This document shows positions 42,152-50,692 of a stretch of DNA of 64,000 bases, piece after piece. Location of the stretch: the NCBI RefSeq assembly GCF_020091405.1, contig NZ_CP081903.1:682001-746000 (forward strand), given 5' to 3'. The DNA comes from Bacteroides cellulosilyticus (GTDB lineage: Bacteria > Bacteroidota > Bacteroidia > Bacteroidales > Bacteroidaceae). Numbering within the stretch: the first letter of the stretch is position 1; each line of letters begins with the position of its first letter. A program made the position numbers and the translations under genes. A model generated the notes under the pieces. The model was not told the DNA's origin. It saw nothing but the letters and a program-made list of their open reading frames with translations, and searched no databases.

Positions 42152-42958
42152 TTATCTATATAATTCCTTACTACAGTTATTTCTCTTATTTCCGTCTACC
42201 CGTTTAAAAGACGAAATCAGCCATCCTGTGTTATTCCCCTCACGTTCAACACGCTCCACAGTAAACGTATATCCCGGAACTTGCAATAGATGAAACTTCG
42301 TTTTTTCTACAACATCCAATGTGAACTGTCCGGAATAAATTAGAGCATAAAAGACAGACAAAGCGTCCGGCAAATAATTCTTTTCTGAATAATTCAGAAT
42401 ATTCTCATTACCTATTGCTGCTATTTTAGATAGGTCAATAAAACCCACTTCATGATTATCCGGTTGAATATCTAACCCATGATTTCGTTTCAATGGCTCC
42501 AAATCCAGGATTTTACCTTTTGCACCGACAATCACCCAGCGATATACATATACTTCCACTCGCTCGGGCTTTAAAAGCAAAGTTATTTTTTCTTCTTTGC
42601 CCTTATAGTGGCAATGGCATAATACCTCAGCCGTCCACGTAGAATCTGTATAATGTAAAGAAATAGAATCCTTAACAGCAGCCTCTATAAACTCAAAAGC
42701 CGCATTTTTCATAGAATCCGGGGTATTTAGGAACAGTTCACTGTCAAAAAGATACAGCATATTTGTACGCCGTATCAAAGAATCTTCCAAAGCCAGAGGG
42801 ATACTCTCCATTCCATTAAAACGTTTCATAAATTCATCCATCTGTTTTACACGATAACGAAATGTTTCATTGAAAGACTGGTTATTCATCAATTGCCCAT
42901 ACGTCATATACAGACAACCAAACAAGATACAAATTGATAATGCGATTTTTCGTCTCAT
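42152..42958 (-). CDS. Exported protein of unknown function (caspase operon)
   Basis: Protein of 268 residues starting at MRRKIALSICILFG (42958), which begins a signal peptide ending near YMTYGQ. A longer frame would start inside the previous gene. I recognise no domain. The middle contains alternating strands (TWTAEVLCHCHYKGKEEKITLLL, RVEVYVYRWVIVGAKGK), suggesting a mostly beta fold. It lies 10 bp after the previous stop and 7 bp before the WG-repeat gene. Confidence 0.8.
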   Translation of the reverse strand: MRRKIALSICILFGCLYMTYGQLMNNQSFNETFRYRVKQMDEFMKRFNGMESIPLALEDSLIRRTNMLYLFDSELFLNTPDSMKNAAFEFIEAAVKDSISLHYTDSTWTAEVLCHCHYKGKEEKITLLLKPERVEVYVYRWVIVGAKGKILDLEPLKRNHGLDIQPDNHEVGFIDLSKIAAIGNENILNYSEKNYLPDALSVFYALIYSGQFTLDVVEKTKFHLLQVPGYTFTVERVEREGNNTGWLISSFKRVDGNKRNNCSKELYR

Positions 42959-42968
42959 ACACTTTTTA

Positions 42969-43574
42969 TTAATAGGTATCCAATACTTCACTGTCGCCTA
43001 ACAATATCACATATTGATTGCCAACGCTCGTGATTTCTTGCTGAAGATATACATTAATTGTCTTTTCCGTGATGTCTTCATAAATCACTTTTTCATCCCT
43101 CATTCCTACAAATTTCTGCTTGATTGTCACCGCAGCTTTGTATAAGCCATCTCTGACTTTGTAGAAATCAGAGACATAGCATACGTCAGCTTGGGTTATC
43201 TGTACTTCTGAGTAACTTAGATTAGTCAAGTTCCTCAGATAAGTCTTTGTCTGTATCCATTTCTTTGTATTACGCGCTTTTGAAGAAACTTGAGTACGTA
43301 CAGCAGGCTGAATATTATTATAAATATCCTGATAATTATTTCCCTCTCCCATAAATAGTTTTAATGCCTGCTTCATATAAACCGCCTTCGTAGCATTATC
43401 ATTCTTCTTGCTCCCGATGAACGACAAGTACATCTGATAAGTATTAATTCGATTTCGCACCTCCTCTTTAAACATTTCCAAATCTTCTTCCGATAAATCA
43501 TTGGTTTGTGCATACCCCATCGAAACGCACATCTGAAAGATTGCAACGATAGTAACTAATATAATCTTTTTCAT
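42969..43574 (-). CDS. Exported protein of unknown function (caspase operon)
   Basis: Protein of 201 residues, start at MKKIILVTIVAIF (43574) with a signal peptide ending at GYAQ. The N-terminal half is charged and helical (EEDLEMFKEEVRNRINTY), followed by a beta-rich half (YSEVQITQADVCYVSDFYK, YKAAVTIKQKFVGMRD). No family recognised. It starts 13 bp past the caspase stop. The order and spacing suggest joint expression with the peptidase. Confidence 0.8.
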   Translation of the reverse strand: MKKIILVTIVAIFQMCVSMGYAQTNDLSEEDLEMFKEEVRNRINTYQMYLSFIGSKKNDNATKAVYMKQALKLFMGEGNNYQDIYNNIQPAVRTQVSSKARNTKKWIQTKTYLRNLTNLSYSEVQITQADVCYVSDFYKVRDGLYKAAVTIKQKFVGMRDEKVIYEDITEKTINVYLQQEITSVGNQYVILLGDSEVLDTY

Positions 43575-43587
43575 AATCGTATAAAAT

Positions 43588-44766
43588 CTATTTCTTATAA
43601 ACCTCATTAATTCTCAAAGAAGTAATCTTCCCATTATTGTCTTGAGTGAAAGATAGTACATTGAAATTTATCAAATAATATTCTGTACTCAACCTTTCCA
43701 AAAAGTTTCTGGCTGTCTCTCTTGCTACAATGGTTTTACAGTTCCTACCCAGCATTTCTACAATAGCATTTGCATTAGAAAAATACTTGTTTAGAATAGG
43801 GGTGACCATTGCGATACGTTGAGGGGCAGCTATATTCGTATCTATTAACTGCCGCAATCCTTCCAATACCTGATTCTGTGTATTTGCCGACACATCCGCT
43901 CCATGAATCACCGTTGTATTGGTCGATTCATCTACTACAGACTCATTTGCCGACACACTCGTTTGGGACACGACTGCATCAGACACAGAAACGTCAAAGA
44001 CTGGATGCTGCTTGTTTCCGGACAACTCAATGGTGGCATCCCGAGTAACCTCCAATATATTATTCCAATCTGAAATATTTTGCTTATTAGCTTCAGCCAT
44101 AACAGTCAAGTAACCATACGTCAGAAATCCGCCAATCTTTAAATTGCATGCTGATGTTTCACCCGCTTTACTACTTGTGATAATCATGGCACCTGATTTC
44201 TTCATAAACAAATCTTCATAATTCGTTTCAACCTTTCTATTTATACAGGGGGCACTTTTACTTAATTCCAGTTTGGGTGAAAGATTTTCACTGTAAGAAT
44301 TGCAGCAATCCGTTATCATGATACAAAGTCTCGGGCATTTTCTCTTAATAACATTGAACGTACCTTCTGCTGAAATAAGTTCATTCTCATAATGGGCACC
44401 CAAACTCATTTGAGGATATTTTGAAGTATCATGCAAAGAACGGGCACCATGACCACTATAATAAAGAAAAACCACATCATCTTTTCCACATTGAAGACGA
44501 CTCAAAACATTGCGTAAATTCTGAGGCGAACAGCGATTAGCAACATTAACATCATATTCAAATGAAATTTTATTTTGCAAAGCTGCTTGAGCCTCTGCAA
44601 GCATACAACTTATCCGTTCGATATCCAACTTCACAGTATTACCTATAGATTCATCATTAGTGTCACCGAAAAGAATAGCATGAAATGTCTGTGCTCTGAG
44701 CGGAATATTAACTAGAACCAAACATAAGATTAATAAAAAAACATTTTTCTGTAGTTTCATAATCAT
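43588..44766 (-). CDS. Exported caspase-like (C14-type) cysteine peptidase
   Basis: Protein of 392 residues with a signal peptide to about 26 (IPLRAQ), so it acts outside the cytoplasm. The caspase fold is shown by AILFGDTND, then DDVVFLYYSGHGAR with the catalytic His106, and RLCIMITDCCNSYSE with the D-x-C motif (Cys155). GAMIITSSKAGETSA and GGFLTYGYLTVM follow in the expected order. The C-terminal 140 residues have no recognisable domain; residues 255-300 are rich in Ser, Thr and Val. The start overlaps the stop of the lipoprotein gene by 4 bp (ATGA), indicating translational coupling. Substrate and role are unknown; options are processing of an operon partner, envelope stress or defence. 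Confidence 0.88.
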   Translation of the reverse strand: MIMKLQKNVFLLILCLVLVNIPLRAQTFHAILFGDTNDESIGNTVKLDIERISCMLAEAQAALQNKISFEYDVNVANRCSPQNLRNVLSRLQCGKDDVVFLYYSGHGARSLHDTSKYPQMSLGAHYENELISAEGTFNVIKRKCPRLCIMITDCCNSYSENLSPKLELSKSAPCINRKVETNYEDLFMKKSGAMIITSSKAGETSACNLKIGGFLTYGYLTVMAEANKQNISDWNNILEVTRDATIELSGNKQHPVFDVSVSDAVVSQTSVSANESVVDESTNTTVIHGADVSANTQNQVLEGLRQLIDTNIAAPQRIAMVTPILNKYFSNANAIVEMLGRNCKTIVARETARNFLERLSTEYYLINFNVLSFTQDNNGKITSLRINEVYKK

Positions 44767-45320
44767 GGGAGCTTTAAAAGAGTTTTTAAATATTCATTGT
44801 CAGGAAGAAGTCCTAAAGCGAATTTCACTAAATAGCGGGCATGTACATACTGCTGTCGACAATAGACCTTATCATCTTTCACAAAAGCTAATTGATTACC
44901 ATTAAATGCTACAAGCAAGTACAGCTCCTCCTTATTTTCATCGACAAATTTTATCGCTATATTAGGTTCAAAAGGAGTTTTAACTATACTCCCACTCAGA
45001 TCATAATTCAAGATATCTTGCAAAAAAAACTGTAGGATAGAATAATAGGATGCAGCAAGCTCACCAATTTTATAATCTATGGCGTACTGGGCAATCAATG
45101 TATCCTGTTCTGCTTTTTGGGGACGCATCTTATACCCTATCACTTCTGTTGGACTGTAAACAAACTGACATATTGTGTCACCTAATAAGACTACAACTTG
45201 ACTGTCTGGAACGATTGAGTGATTATCTATCTTCCGTGGAATATTCTGACTACTTCTACAAGAAGCACAACAAAAAATGAACGCTGTAATAGACAGAAGA
45301 AGCATATATTTAGTTCTCAT
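44763..45320 (-). CDS. Lipoprotein of unknown function, first gene of the caspase operon
   Basis: Protein of 185 residues with a lipoprotein signal (LLLSITAFIFCCASC, anchor cysteine at about residue 18 or 21). No family recognised. A mid-section helix (KIGELAASYYSILQFFLQDIL) and a beta pair (NIAIKFVDENKEELYLLVAFNG) can be seen. Its stop codon overlaps the caspase start (ATGA), so the two are translated together. The ~680 bp upstream is non-coding and contains an imperfect inverted repeat. Confidence 0.8.
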   Translation of the reverse strand: MRTKYMLLLSITAFIFCCASCRSSQNIPRKIDNHSIVPDSQVVVLLGDTICQFVYSPTEVIGYKMRPQKAEQDTLIAQYAIDYKIGELAASYYSILQFFLQDILNYDLSGSIVKTPFEPNIAIKFVDENKEELYLLVAFNGNQLAFVKDDKVYCRQQYVHARYLVKFALGLLPDNEYLKTLLKLP

Positions 45321-45493
45321 CTTTTTATATTTTTAAATGGATATTCTCGATATTAGGTGGTTATTCCACCTGTAAAATGCAAGTATTCTGTAGAAAGATG
45401 TCTATGTTTTCATTATGTTTCAAGTGCGTCTTCTCCAATTCCTCCTAAGACTGCTAAGCTTATTATACAACGAAACGTGGAACTGCATACTTT

Positions 45494-45627
45494 CATCTGT
45501 AGCCGAAGGTCCTAGGAAAACCCAACTACACAGACGACAGACAGCAATCCCACGCATAAGCGAGAGAACCACTGCACCAACATCTTGTGTAGTTTTGAAA
45601 ATTTCCTAGGTTTTCGACTACAAGATG
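45494..45627. repeat. Imperfect long inverted repeat upstream of the caspase operon
   Basis: The left arm (45494-45533) begins CATCTGTAG and holds CCTAGGAAAA and AACTACACAGA. The right arm (45583-45627) holds the complements TCTTGTGTAGTTTT, TTTCCTAGG and CTACAAGATG. Arms of about 40-45 bp are separated by about 50 bp. No T run follows on either strand. Possible structured leader RNA or a small non-coding mobile element. Confidence 0.7.
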
Positions 45628-45959
45628 AAGCACAACGCTTCTTATTTTTTATCTAACAAATAAATCAGAATGCAACGCTTTCCATTCTCAACAAGCACAA
45701 AATTACAAAAAAGGTTTATATTAAAAAGGAAAAATTGATAAAAAATGTATCCGTAATTTACAATCCACAATATCTGTCATATCAAAAGGATTTAGCTATT
45801 TGTCCTGATAGGAATTCATTTCTTTTTCAGACATAATCTATCATCTTTAGTTGAACTAATATACTCATTATCTTCTATATTAAACAAATAAAGCTTGCAT
45901 TTTGCAGAGTATTCAGCAAAAAACGTTTAAACTGTTTCATATATCGACTAAAAAATATC

Positions 45960-45967
45960 TACCTTTG
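45960..45967 (+). promoter_or_regulatory. -7 box of proC
   Basis: TACCTTTG matches TAnnTTTG and lies 33 bp before the proC ATG, with GTTTC about 21 bp upstream as a possible -33 element. Confidence 0.55.
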
Positions 45968-45999
45968 CCCATCGACAACCCTTTTAATAACAGAATGAT

Positions 46000-46776
46000 A
46001 TGAGAACAGCAATTATCGGAGCAGGAAACATGGGCGGCTCTATAGCCCGTGGATTGGCAAAGGGAAGTATTATCCCCGCCTCGGATATCATAGTGTCTAA
46101 TCCCTCACAAGGAAAGTTGGATGAACTGCAAGCGGAGTTTCCTGCTTTACAAATCACCCATGACAATCAGGAAGCCATCATCGGCGCCGAATTCATCATA
46201 CTCGCTGTAAAACCGTGGCTTATCAAAGGTGTGCTGCGCGAACTGAAACTGAAAAGCAAACAAATTATCATTTCTGTTGCTGCAGGCATCAACTTTGAAG
46301 AGCTGGCTCACTACGTACCCGAACCGGAAATGACCATGTTCCGCATTATTCCTAACACCGCCATCAGCGAGATGGAAAGTATGACACTGATTGCCAGTCG
46401 TAATGCGACCAAAGAACAAGAACAACTGATGCTGGATATTTTCAATCAGATGGGACTTGCCATGCTGATTCCCGAGGAAAAATTCGCAGCCTGCACTTCC
46501 ATGGCTTCCTGCGGAATCGCTTATGTGTTAAAATACATCCAGGCTGCCATGCAAGCCGGTATAGAAATGGGTGTTTATCCCAAAGATGCTATGAGAATGG
46601 TGGCTCAATCCGTAAAGGGAGCAGCCGAACTGATACTGAATAATGATACGCATCCCAGCGTAGAAATCGATAAAGTATGTACCCCCGGCGGTATTACCAT
46701 CAAAGGTATCAATGAACTGGAACATGACGGCTATACATCCGCCATCATCAATGCTATCAAAGCGAGTAAGCAATAA
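46000..46776 (+). CDS. proC: Pyrroline-5-carboxylate reductase
   Basis: Last enzyme of proline synthesis: reduces pyrroline-5-carboxylate with NAD(P)H. It has 258 residues. The Rossmann loop is IIGAGNMGGSIARGLAKG, and the C-terminal signature is KVCTPGGITIKGINELEHDGY. FRIIPNTAISEMESMTL and SCGIAYVLKYIQAAMQAG are further family blocks. It continues the amino-acid gene group interrupted by the caspase operon, and is followed by the XRE-cupin gene after 33 bp. Confidence 0.96.
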   Translation: MRTAIIGAGNMGGSIARGLAKGSIIPASDIIVSNPSQGKLDELQAEFPALQITHDNQEAIIGAEFIILAVKPWLIKGVLRELKLKSKQIIISVAAGINFEELAHYVPEPEMTMFRIIPNTAISEMESMTLIASRNATKEQEQLMLDIFNQMGLAMLIPEEKFAACTSMASCGIAYVLKYIQAAMQAGIEMGVYPKDAMRMVAQSVKGAAELILNNDTHPSVEIDKVCTPGGITIKGINELEHDGYTSAIINAIKASKQ

Positions 46777-46809
46777 GACTAACAATTAATTCATTAAATA
46801 AACAACCAC

Positions 46810-47364
46810 ATGGACGAACAAATTAAGCAAATAGCAGAACGCCTTCGCGGGCTTCGTGATGTACTGGAGCTGACCGCTGAAGACATTGCCCGTGAATGTG
46901 ACATCTCCGCTGAAGAATACCGCCTCGCAGAGTCTGGAGAATTTGATATTTCTGTCAGCATGCTGCAAAAGATTGCACGCAGATACGGAGTCTCATTAGA
47001 TGCACTGATGTTTGGCGAAGAACCGAAAATGAGTTCTTACTTCCTTACCCGTGCCGGAAAAGGTACCAGCATTGAACGTACCAAAGCCTACAAATACCAA
47101 TCACTTGCCGCAGGCTTCATGAATCGTAGTGCTGATCCGTTTGTAGTAACCGTAGAACCGAAACCGGAGAGCGAACCGATACACTATAACAGCCATGCCG
47201 GACAAGAATTCACCCTTGTACTCGAAGGGCGCATGATGATAAGCATCGATGGCAAAGAGCTTATACTAAACGAAGGAGACAGCCTGTACTTCAATTCCAA
47301 ATTGCCGCATGGCATGAAAGCACTGGACGGAAAAACGGTACGATTCCTGGCAATAATAATGTAA
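46810..47364 (+). CDS. XRE-family regulator with cupin domain
   Basis: Protein of 184 residues. Residues 8-65 form an XRE-type HTH (LRGLRDVLELTAEDIARECDIS, VSMLQKIARRYGVSLDALM) and residues about 110-180 a cupin_2 barrel (HSHAGQEFTLVLEGRMM, LNEGDSLYFNSKLPHGMKAL), with histidines at usual metal positions. Such proteins sense small ligands. It precedes the acyl-CoA ligase gene, which it may regulate, with a 54-bp element between them. Confidence 0.92.
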   Translation: MDEQIKQIAERLRGLRDVLELTAEDIARECDISAEEYRLAESGEFDISVSMLQKIARRYGVSLDALMFGEEPKMSSYFLTRAGKGTSIERTKAYKYQSLAAGFMNRSADPFVVTVEPKPESEPIHYNSHAGQEFTLVLEGRMMISIDGKELILNEGDSLYFNSKLPHGMKALDGKTVRFLAIIM

Positions 47365-47390
47365 TCATTAAATGAAGAATGAAAAATAAA

Positions 47391-47444
47391 GAATGAAGAA
47401 TTGCCATGCGGCATACTTGCACGGTGCAACAAAATTCTTCATTC
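47391..47444 (+). repeat. 54-bp cruciform element, copy C
   Basis: The outer stem GAATGAAGAATT / AATTCTTCATTC (47391-47402 with 47433-47444) is the same as in copies A and B. The inside differs at a few bases in the right half, where it forms a clean small hairpin TTGCAC/GTGCAA. It lies between the XRE-cupin and ligase genes. Confidence 0.9.
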
Positions 47445-47459
47445 TTAATTCCTATAATT

Positions 47460-49115
47460 ATGGTAGAAAGATTTTTATCACAAACCTCTTTCACTACACA
47501 AGAGGACTTTATCAAAAACTTTAAAATAAACGTACCGGAAGACTTCAACTTCGGATACGATGTAGTAGACGCCTGGGCTGCCGAACAACCTGACAAACCT
47601 GCATTGTTATGGACTAATGATAAGGGTGAACACCGGCAATTTACGTTTGCCGACATGAAACGTTATACGGACATGACCGCCTCGTATTTCCAAAGCCTCG
47701 GCATCGGCCATGGTGACATGGTAATGTTGATATTGAAACGCCGCTTTGAATTCTGGTACAGCACCATAGCTTTACATAAACTCGGTGCCGTCGTCATTCC
47801 CGCCACTCACTTGCTGACAAAGAAAGATATCGTGTACCGCTGTAACGCTGCGGACATCAAGATGATTGTTTGTGCAGGAGAATCGGTTATCACGGATCAT
47901 ATTGTAGCTGCCATGCCGGATTCCCCCAGCGTGAAGAAACTCGTCAGTGTAGGTCCCGAAGTAGCCGAAGGATTCGATGATTTCCACAAAGGGATCGAAA
48001 ATGCCGCACCTTTCGTGAAGCCGGAACATCCGAATACGAATGAAGATATCTCACTGATGTACTTCACCAGCGGAACCACCGGTGAACCGAAAATGGTTGC
48101 CCATGACTTTACATATCCGTTGGGCCATATCGTTACCGGTAGTTTTTGGCACAACCTGACGGAAAACAGCCTACATCTCACCATCGCCGATACCGGTTGG
48201 GGGAAAGCTGTGTGGGGCAAACTTTACGGACAATGGATTGCCGGAGCAAATATATTTGTGTATGACCACGAGAAATTTACCCCTGCCGCCATCCTGGAGA
48301 AGATACAGGATTATCATGTAACTTCTCTCTGCGCACCTCCCACCATCTTCCGTTTCCTCATTCACGAAGATCTGACAAAGTACGATCTCTCATCACTGCA
48401 ATATTGTACCATCGCCGGTGAAGCTTTGAACCCAGCTGTATTTGAGACCTTCAAGAAACTAACAGGCATCAAACTGATGGAAGGATTCGGACAGACAGAA
48501 ACCACACTGACCATCGCTACCATGCCCTGGATGGAACCGAAACCGGGAAGTATGGGATTGCCTAATCCACAATACGATGTAGACCTGATAGACAATGACG
48601 GCCGTTCCGTAGAAGCTGGTGAACAGGGACAAATCGTAATCCGCACAGACAAGGGTAAACCACTGGGATTGTTCAAAGAGTATTACCGTGATCCGGAACG
48701 TACACACGAAGCCTGGAACAACGATATCTACTACACGGGAGACGTTGCCTGGAAAGATGAGGACGGTTATCTCTGGTTTGTAGGCCGTGCCGACGATGTG
48801 ATCAAGAGCTCCGGTTACCGTATCGGCCCCTTCGAAGTGGAAAGTGCTCTGATGACGCACCCTGCCGTAATAGAATGTGCCATCACAGGCGTACCCGATG
48901 AAATCCGTGGTCAGGTAGTAAAAGCTACCATCGTACTGGCTAAAGAATATAAAGGGAAAGAAGGTGAAGAGCTTATCAAGGAATTGCAAAATCATGTGAA
49001 GAAAGTGACAGCCCCTTACAAATATCCGCGTGTGATTGAATTTGTAGACGAACTGCCGAAAACCATCAGTGGAAAGATCCGTCGGGTGGAAATCCGGAAG
49101 AACGATACGAAATAA
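47460..49115 (+). CDS. AMP-forming acyl-CoA synthetase
   Basis: Activates a carboxylic acid to its CoA ester through an acyl-adenylate. It has 551 residues from the ATG at 47460 (MVERFLSQTSF); the longer frame is the repeat element. The phosphate loop is LMYFTSGTTGEPKMVAHDF, with AGEALNPAVFETF and MEGFGQTETTL as adenylation motifs, and GYLWFVGRADDVIKSSGYRIGPFEVE and the C-terminal lysine block KTISGKIRRVEIR. It is of the acetyl/medium-chain acyl type, 95 bp behind the XRE-cupin gene. Substrate not determined. Confidence 0.93.
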   Translation: MVERFLSQTSFTTQEDFIKNFKINVPEDFNFGYDVVDAWAAEQPDKPALLWTNDKGEHRQFTFADMKRYTDMTASYFQSLGIGHGDMVMLILKRRFEFWYSTIALHKLGAVVIPATHLLTKKDIVYRCNAADIKMIVCAGESVITDHIVAAMPDSPSVKKLVSVGPEVAEGFDDFHKGIENAAPFVKPEHPNTNEDISLMYFTSGTTGEPKMVAHDFTYPLGHIVTGSFWHNLTENSLHLTIADTGWGKAVWGKLYGQWIAGANIFVYDHEKFTPAAILEKIQDYHVTSLCAPPTIFRFLIHEDLTKYDLSSLQYCTIAGEALNPAVFETFKKLTGIKLMEGFGQTETTLTIATMPWMEPKPGSMGLPNPQYDVDLIDNDGRSVEAGEQGQIVIRTDKGKPLGLFKEYYRDPERTHEAWNNDIYYTGDVAWKDEDGYLWFVGRADDVIKSSGYRIGPFEVESALMTHPAVIECAITGVPDEIRGQVVKATIVLAKEYKGKEGEELIKELQNHVKKVTAPYKYPRVIEFVDELPKTISGKIRRVEIRKNDTK

Positions 49116-49210
49116 GAAAAAAATATGAGGAATAAGCTACTTCTAAATCGTTTGCACCTTTTATGTTACTTTTTGATCGATTTGAGCTATTCGGTTTCCC
49201 GCAAACCACT

Positions 49211-49218
49211 TACATTTG
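49211..49218 (+). promoter_or_regulatory. -7 box of the DUF2007-type gene
   Basis: TACATTTG fits TAnnTTTG 35 bp before the ATG at 49253. TTTG at 49181-49184 is a possible but distant -33 element. Confidence 0.45.
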
Positions 49219-49252
49219 CGACCGGAAAGTACAACTAAAAAGTTTAAAGCAC

Positions 49253-49450
49253 ATGATTACAAGTAGAAAGATTTCTCAGATTAACGTTTTCGCAGGTAGC
49301 CCCTGGGAAGTGGAAAGTGTGAAGCAATTGCTGAAGTCAGCTTACATCACCGCTTCAACAGAGGACAAAGGTAATGGCATTCACGTGTCTGTGCCTTGTC
49401 AGCAGTACACTGCCGCCATGCGGGTTATCAGTAACCGAAAGGCTTTATAA
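49253..49450 (+). CDS. DUF2007-type small protein
   Basis: Protein of 65 residues starting at MITSRKISQINVFAG (49253), after its promoter. The fold is a small alpha/beta unit: a strand, the helix WEVESVKQLLKSAYI, TASTEDKGNGIHVSVP, and a second helix (QQYTAAMRVISN). This matches DUF2007 putative signal-transducing proteins, sometimes linked to PII-like folds. A strong terminator follows. Confidence 0.8.
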   Translation: MITSRKISQINVFAGSPWEVESVKQLLKSAYITASTEDKGNGIHVSVPCQQYTAAMRVISNRKAL

Positions 49451-49480
49451 GACTGAAAAGAAAACGAAGTGAAAAAAGGA

Positions 49481-49519
49481 CTGCCCGCCGGAAGATAATT
49501 CCGAACGGGCAGTTTTTTT
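49481..49519. terminator. Bidirectional terminator
   Basis: CTGCCCG (49481-49487) and CGGGCAG (49506-49512) with an inner CGGAA/TTCCG extension are followed by seven T on the plus strand and preceded by six A. It ends the DUF2007-type gene and, on the other strand, the lipoprotein gene. Confidence 0.88.
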
Positions 49520-49520
49520 A

Positions 49521-49970
49521 TTAATAGATCACTTCTCCTCCTTCGGACTCTTCACTATATCGTATATCAAAGCGTCCCTCTGTTACACTCCCGCCACTGA
49601 ACGTTCCACTGATAATCGTTCCGTTCATACGGGTGATATATGCCTTGCCATCTTCCAGTTTTACACCATCAAAACTGGCATTAATATAAGTACAGACAGC
49701 CCCCTGCCGTGGATTCACAAGCGTAAAATGCAAAGAACTGAAAACACCGGCGTCCGCACCAATCGTAACATAATGGTTACCGTCTTCATCGTAAGTACTG
49801 ACATCCGGCTTTCCAAACCGCCCGGAAGTATGCACCCAGCCGTCTATCAAACAACCTAACGTATTTTGCCCCGTCGTCGTAGCTTCGGGCATCAGTGTCG
49901 GGTCCACCGACTTATCTTCCTCGCAGGCACAACAGAGAACCAGCAGGAACAGAAATAACAACTTTTTCAT
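49521..49970 (-). CDS. Lipoprotein of unknown function
   Basis: Protein of 149 residues from the ATG at 49970 (MKKLLFLFLLVLCCAC), with a lipobox at LCCAC. After the anchor comes a low-complexity linker and then a beta-rich domain (GWVHTSGRFGKP, NHYVTIGADAGVFSSLHFTL, YINASFDGVKLEDGKAYI). It resembles unnamed lipoprotein domain families of Bacteroidetes; function unknown. It lies 5 bp after the outer-membrane protein gene and is probably co-transcribed. Confidence 0.82.
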   Translation of the reverse strand: MKKLLFLFLLVLCCACEEDKSVDPTLMPEATTTGQNTLGCLIDGWVHTSGRFGKPDVSTYDEDGNHYVTIGADAGVFSSLHFTLVNPRQGAVCTYINASFDGVKLEDGKAYITRMNGTIISGTFSGGSVTEGRFDIRYSEESEGGEVIY

Positions 49971-49975
49971 AACGC

Positions 49976-50620
49976 TCAAAAATGATAATTTAAACCGAAG
50001 ACTAAAGATAACTGACCGAAATAACCGGTACCGGTTTTCGGATTTTCTACATTCCACCTCTCATCGTGATACTTCACCGAGTAGGTTTCCGTGCTGGATG
50101 CCAGCCAGTTCAGACGGGCCGAAGCTCCCCAATGGCTCGTCAGGAAATACTCGCCCGAGAGGGCCAGGTTACCTGCAAGTTTATCCATCGAAACATTCCG
50201 CGGCTTGCCATACACCTTACTCTTATCTTTATAAAACTGATAGCCTATTCCACCTGCCAACTGAAGTTGATAATGCTTCTTCACCATCGTCAAAGATACC
50301 TGCGGCGCCATGTAGTGCATCAGAATCTTGTCCGCCCCGGTGTCGTGCGTATTTTTATAGGAACTTCCCTGATACAGTGCTCCCACCCCGAACTTCAACT
50401 TCCGGCCGGCAACTTGTGCCAGATAGCTGACATCCCAAGCCACTCCTTTTCGTAAATCACTGCGATAGGCATCCGATCTGTCGGTGATTCCCATCAATTG
50501 TCCCAAATACCATGACGGTCCGGCATGAACAGAAAAAGAGGACCTTTTATCACCTGCACTTTGGGCGTACAGAGAGGTAGTTAACAATACCCCAACAAGA
50601 AAACAAAGCAAGTACTTCAT
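49976..50620 (-). CDS. Outer-membrane beta-barrel-like protein
   Basis: Protein of 214 residues starting at MKYLLCFLVGVLLTT (50620), signal peptide ending at SLYAQ. Alternating strands with aromatic ends (HAGPSWYLGQL, FGVGALYQGSS, YQLQLAGGIGYQF, GASARLNWLASS) and a final LVFGLNYHF fit a small outer-membrane beta-barrel of unknown function. It is paired with the lipoprotein gene. Confidence 0.85.
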   Translation of the reverse strand: MKYLLCFLVGVLLTTSLYAQSAGDKRSSFSVHAGPSWYLGQLMGITDRSDAYRSDLRKGVAWDVSYLAQVAGRKLKFGVGALYQGSSYKNTHDTGADKILMHYMAPQVSLTMVKKHYQLQLAGGIGYQFYKDKSKVYGKPRNVSMDKLAGNLALSGEYFLTSHWGASARLNWLASSTETYSVKYHDERWNVENPKTGTGYFGQLSLVFGLNYHF

Positions 50621-50692
50621 AATGATTTGTATAGCGTTTTTCTTATTAAATGCAAAAAAATGAAAAGTACTGCACACCGACCGTTATTTCTG

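Larger units (their letters stand above)
45321..45999. other. Non-coding region upstream of the caspase operon and proC
   Basis: No convincing gene in 680 bp. It contains a small hairpin GGTGG/CCACC at 45356-45370, a large imperfect inverted repeat (45494-45627), a minus-strand -7-like box TAATTTTG (45705-45698), and the proC promoter (45960-45967). If the minus box is used, the caspase operon has a structured leader of about 370 nt. Confidence 0.7.

Noticed and set aside
42969..43607. Upstream start MRFIRNRFYTIM for the second caspase-operon protein
   Set aside because: It would overlap the caspase stop and put extra charged residues before a normal signal peptide that begins at MKKIILVT.
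40441..45320. Phage or integrative element at the argD-proC gap
   Set aside because: No integrase, transposase, attachment repeats or tRNA is seen at the borders, so only an operon insertion of unknown mechanism is claimed.
47406..47459. N-terminal extension of the acyl-CoA ligase
   Set aside because: Same repeat-derived peptide; the true start at 47460 is followed at once by the family N-terminus.
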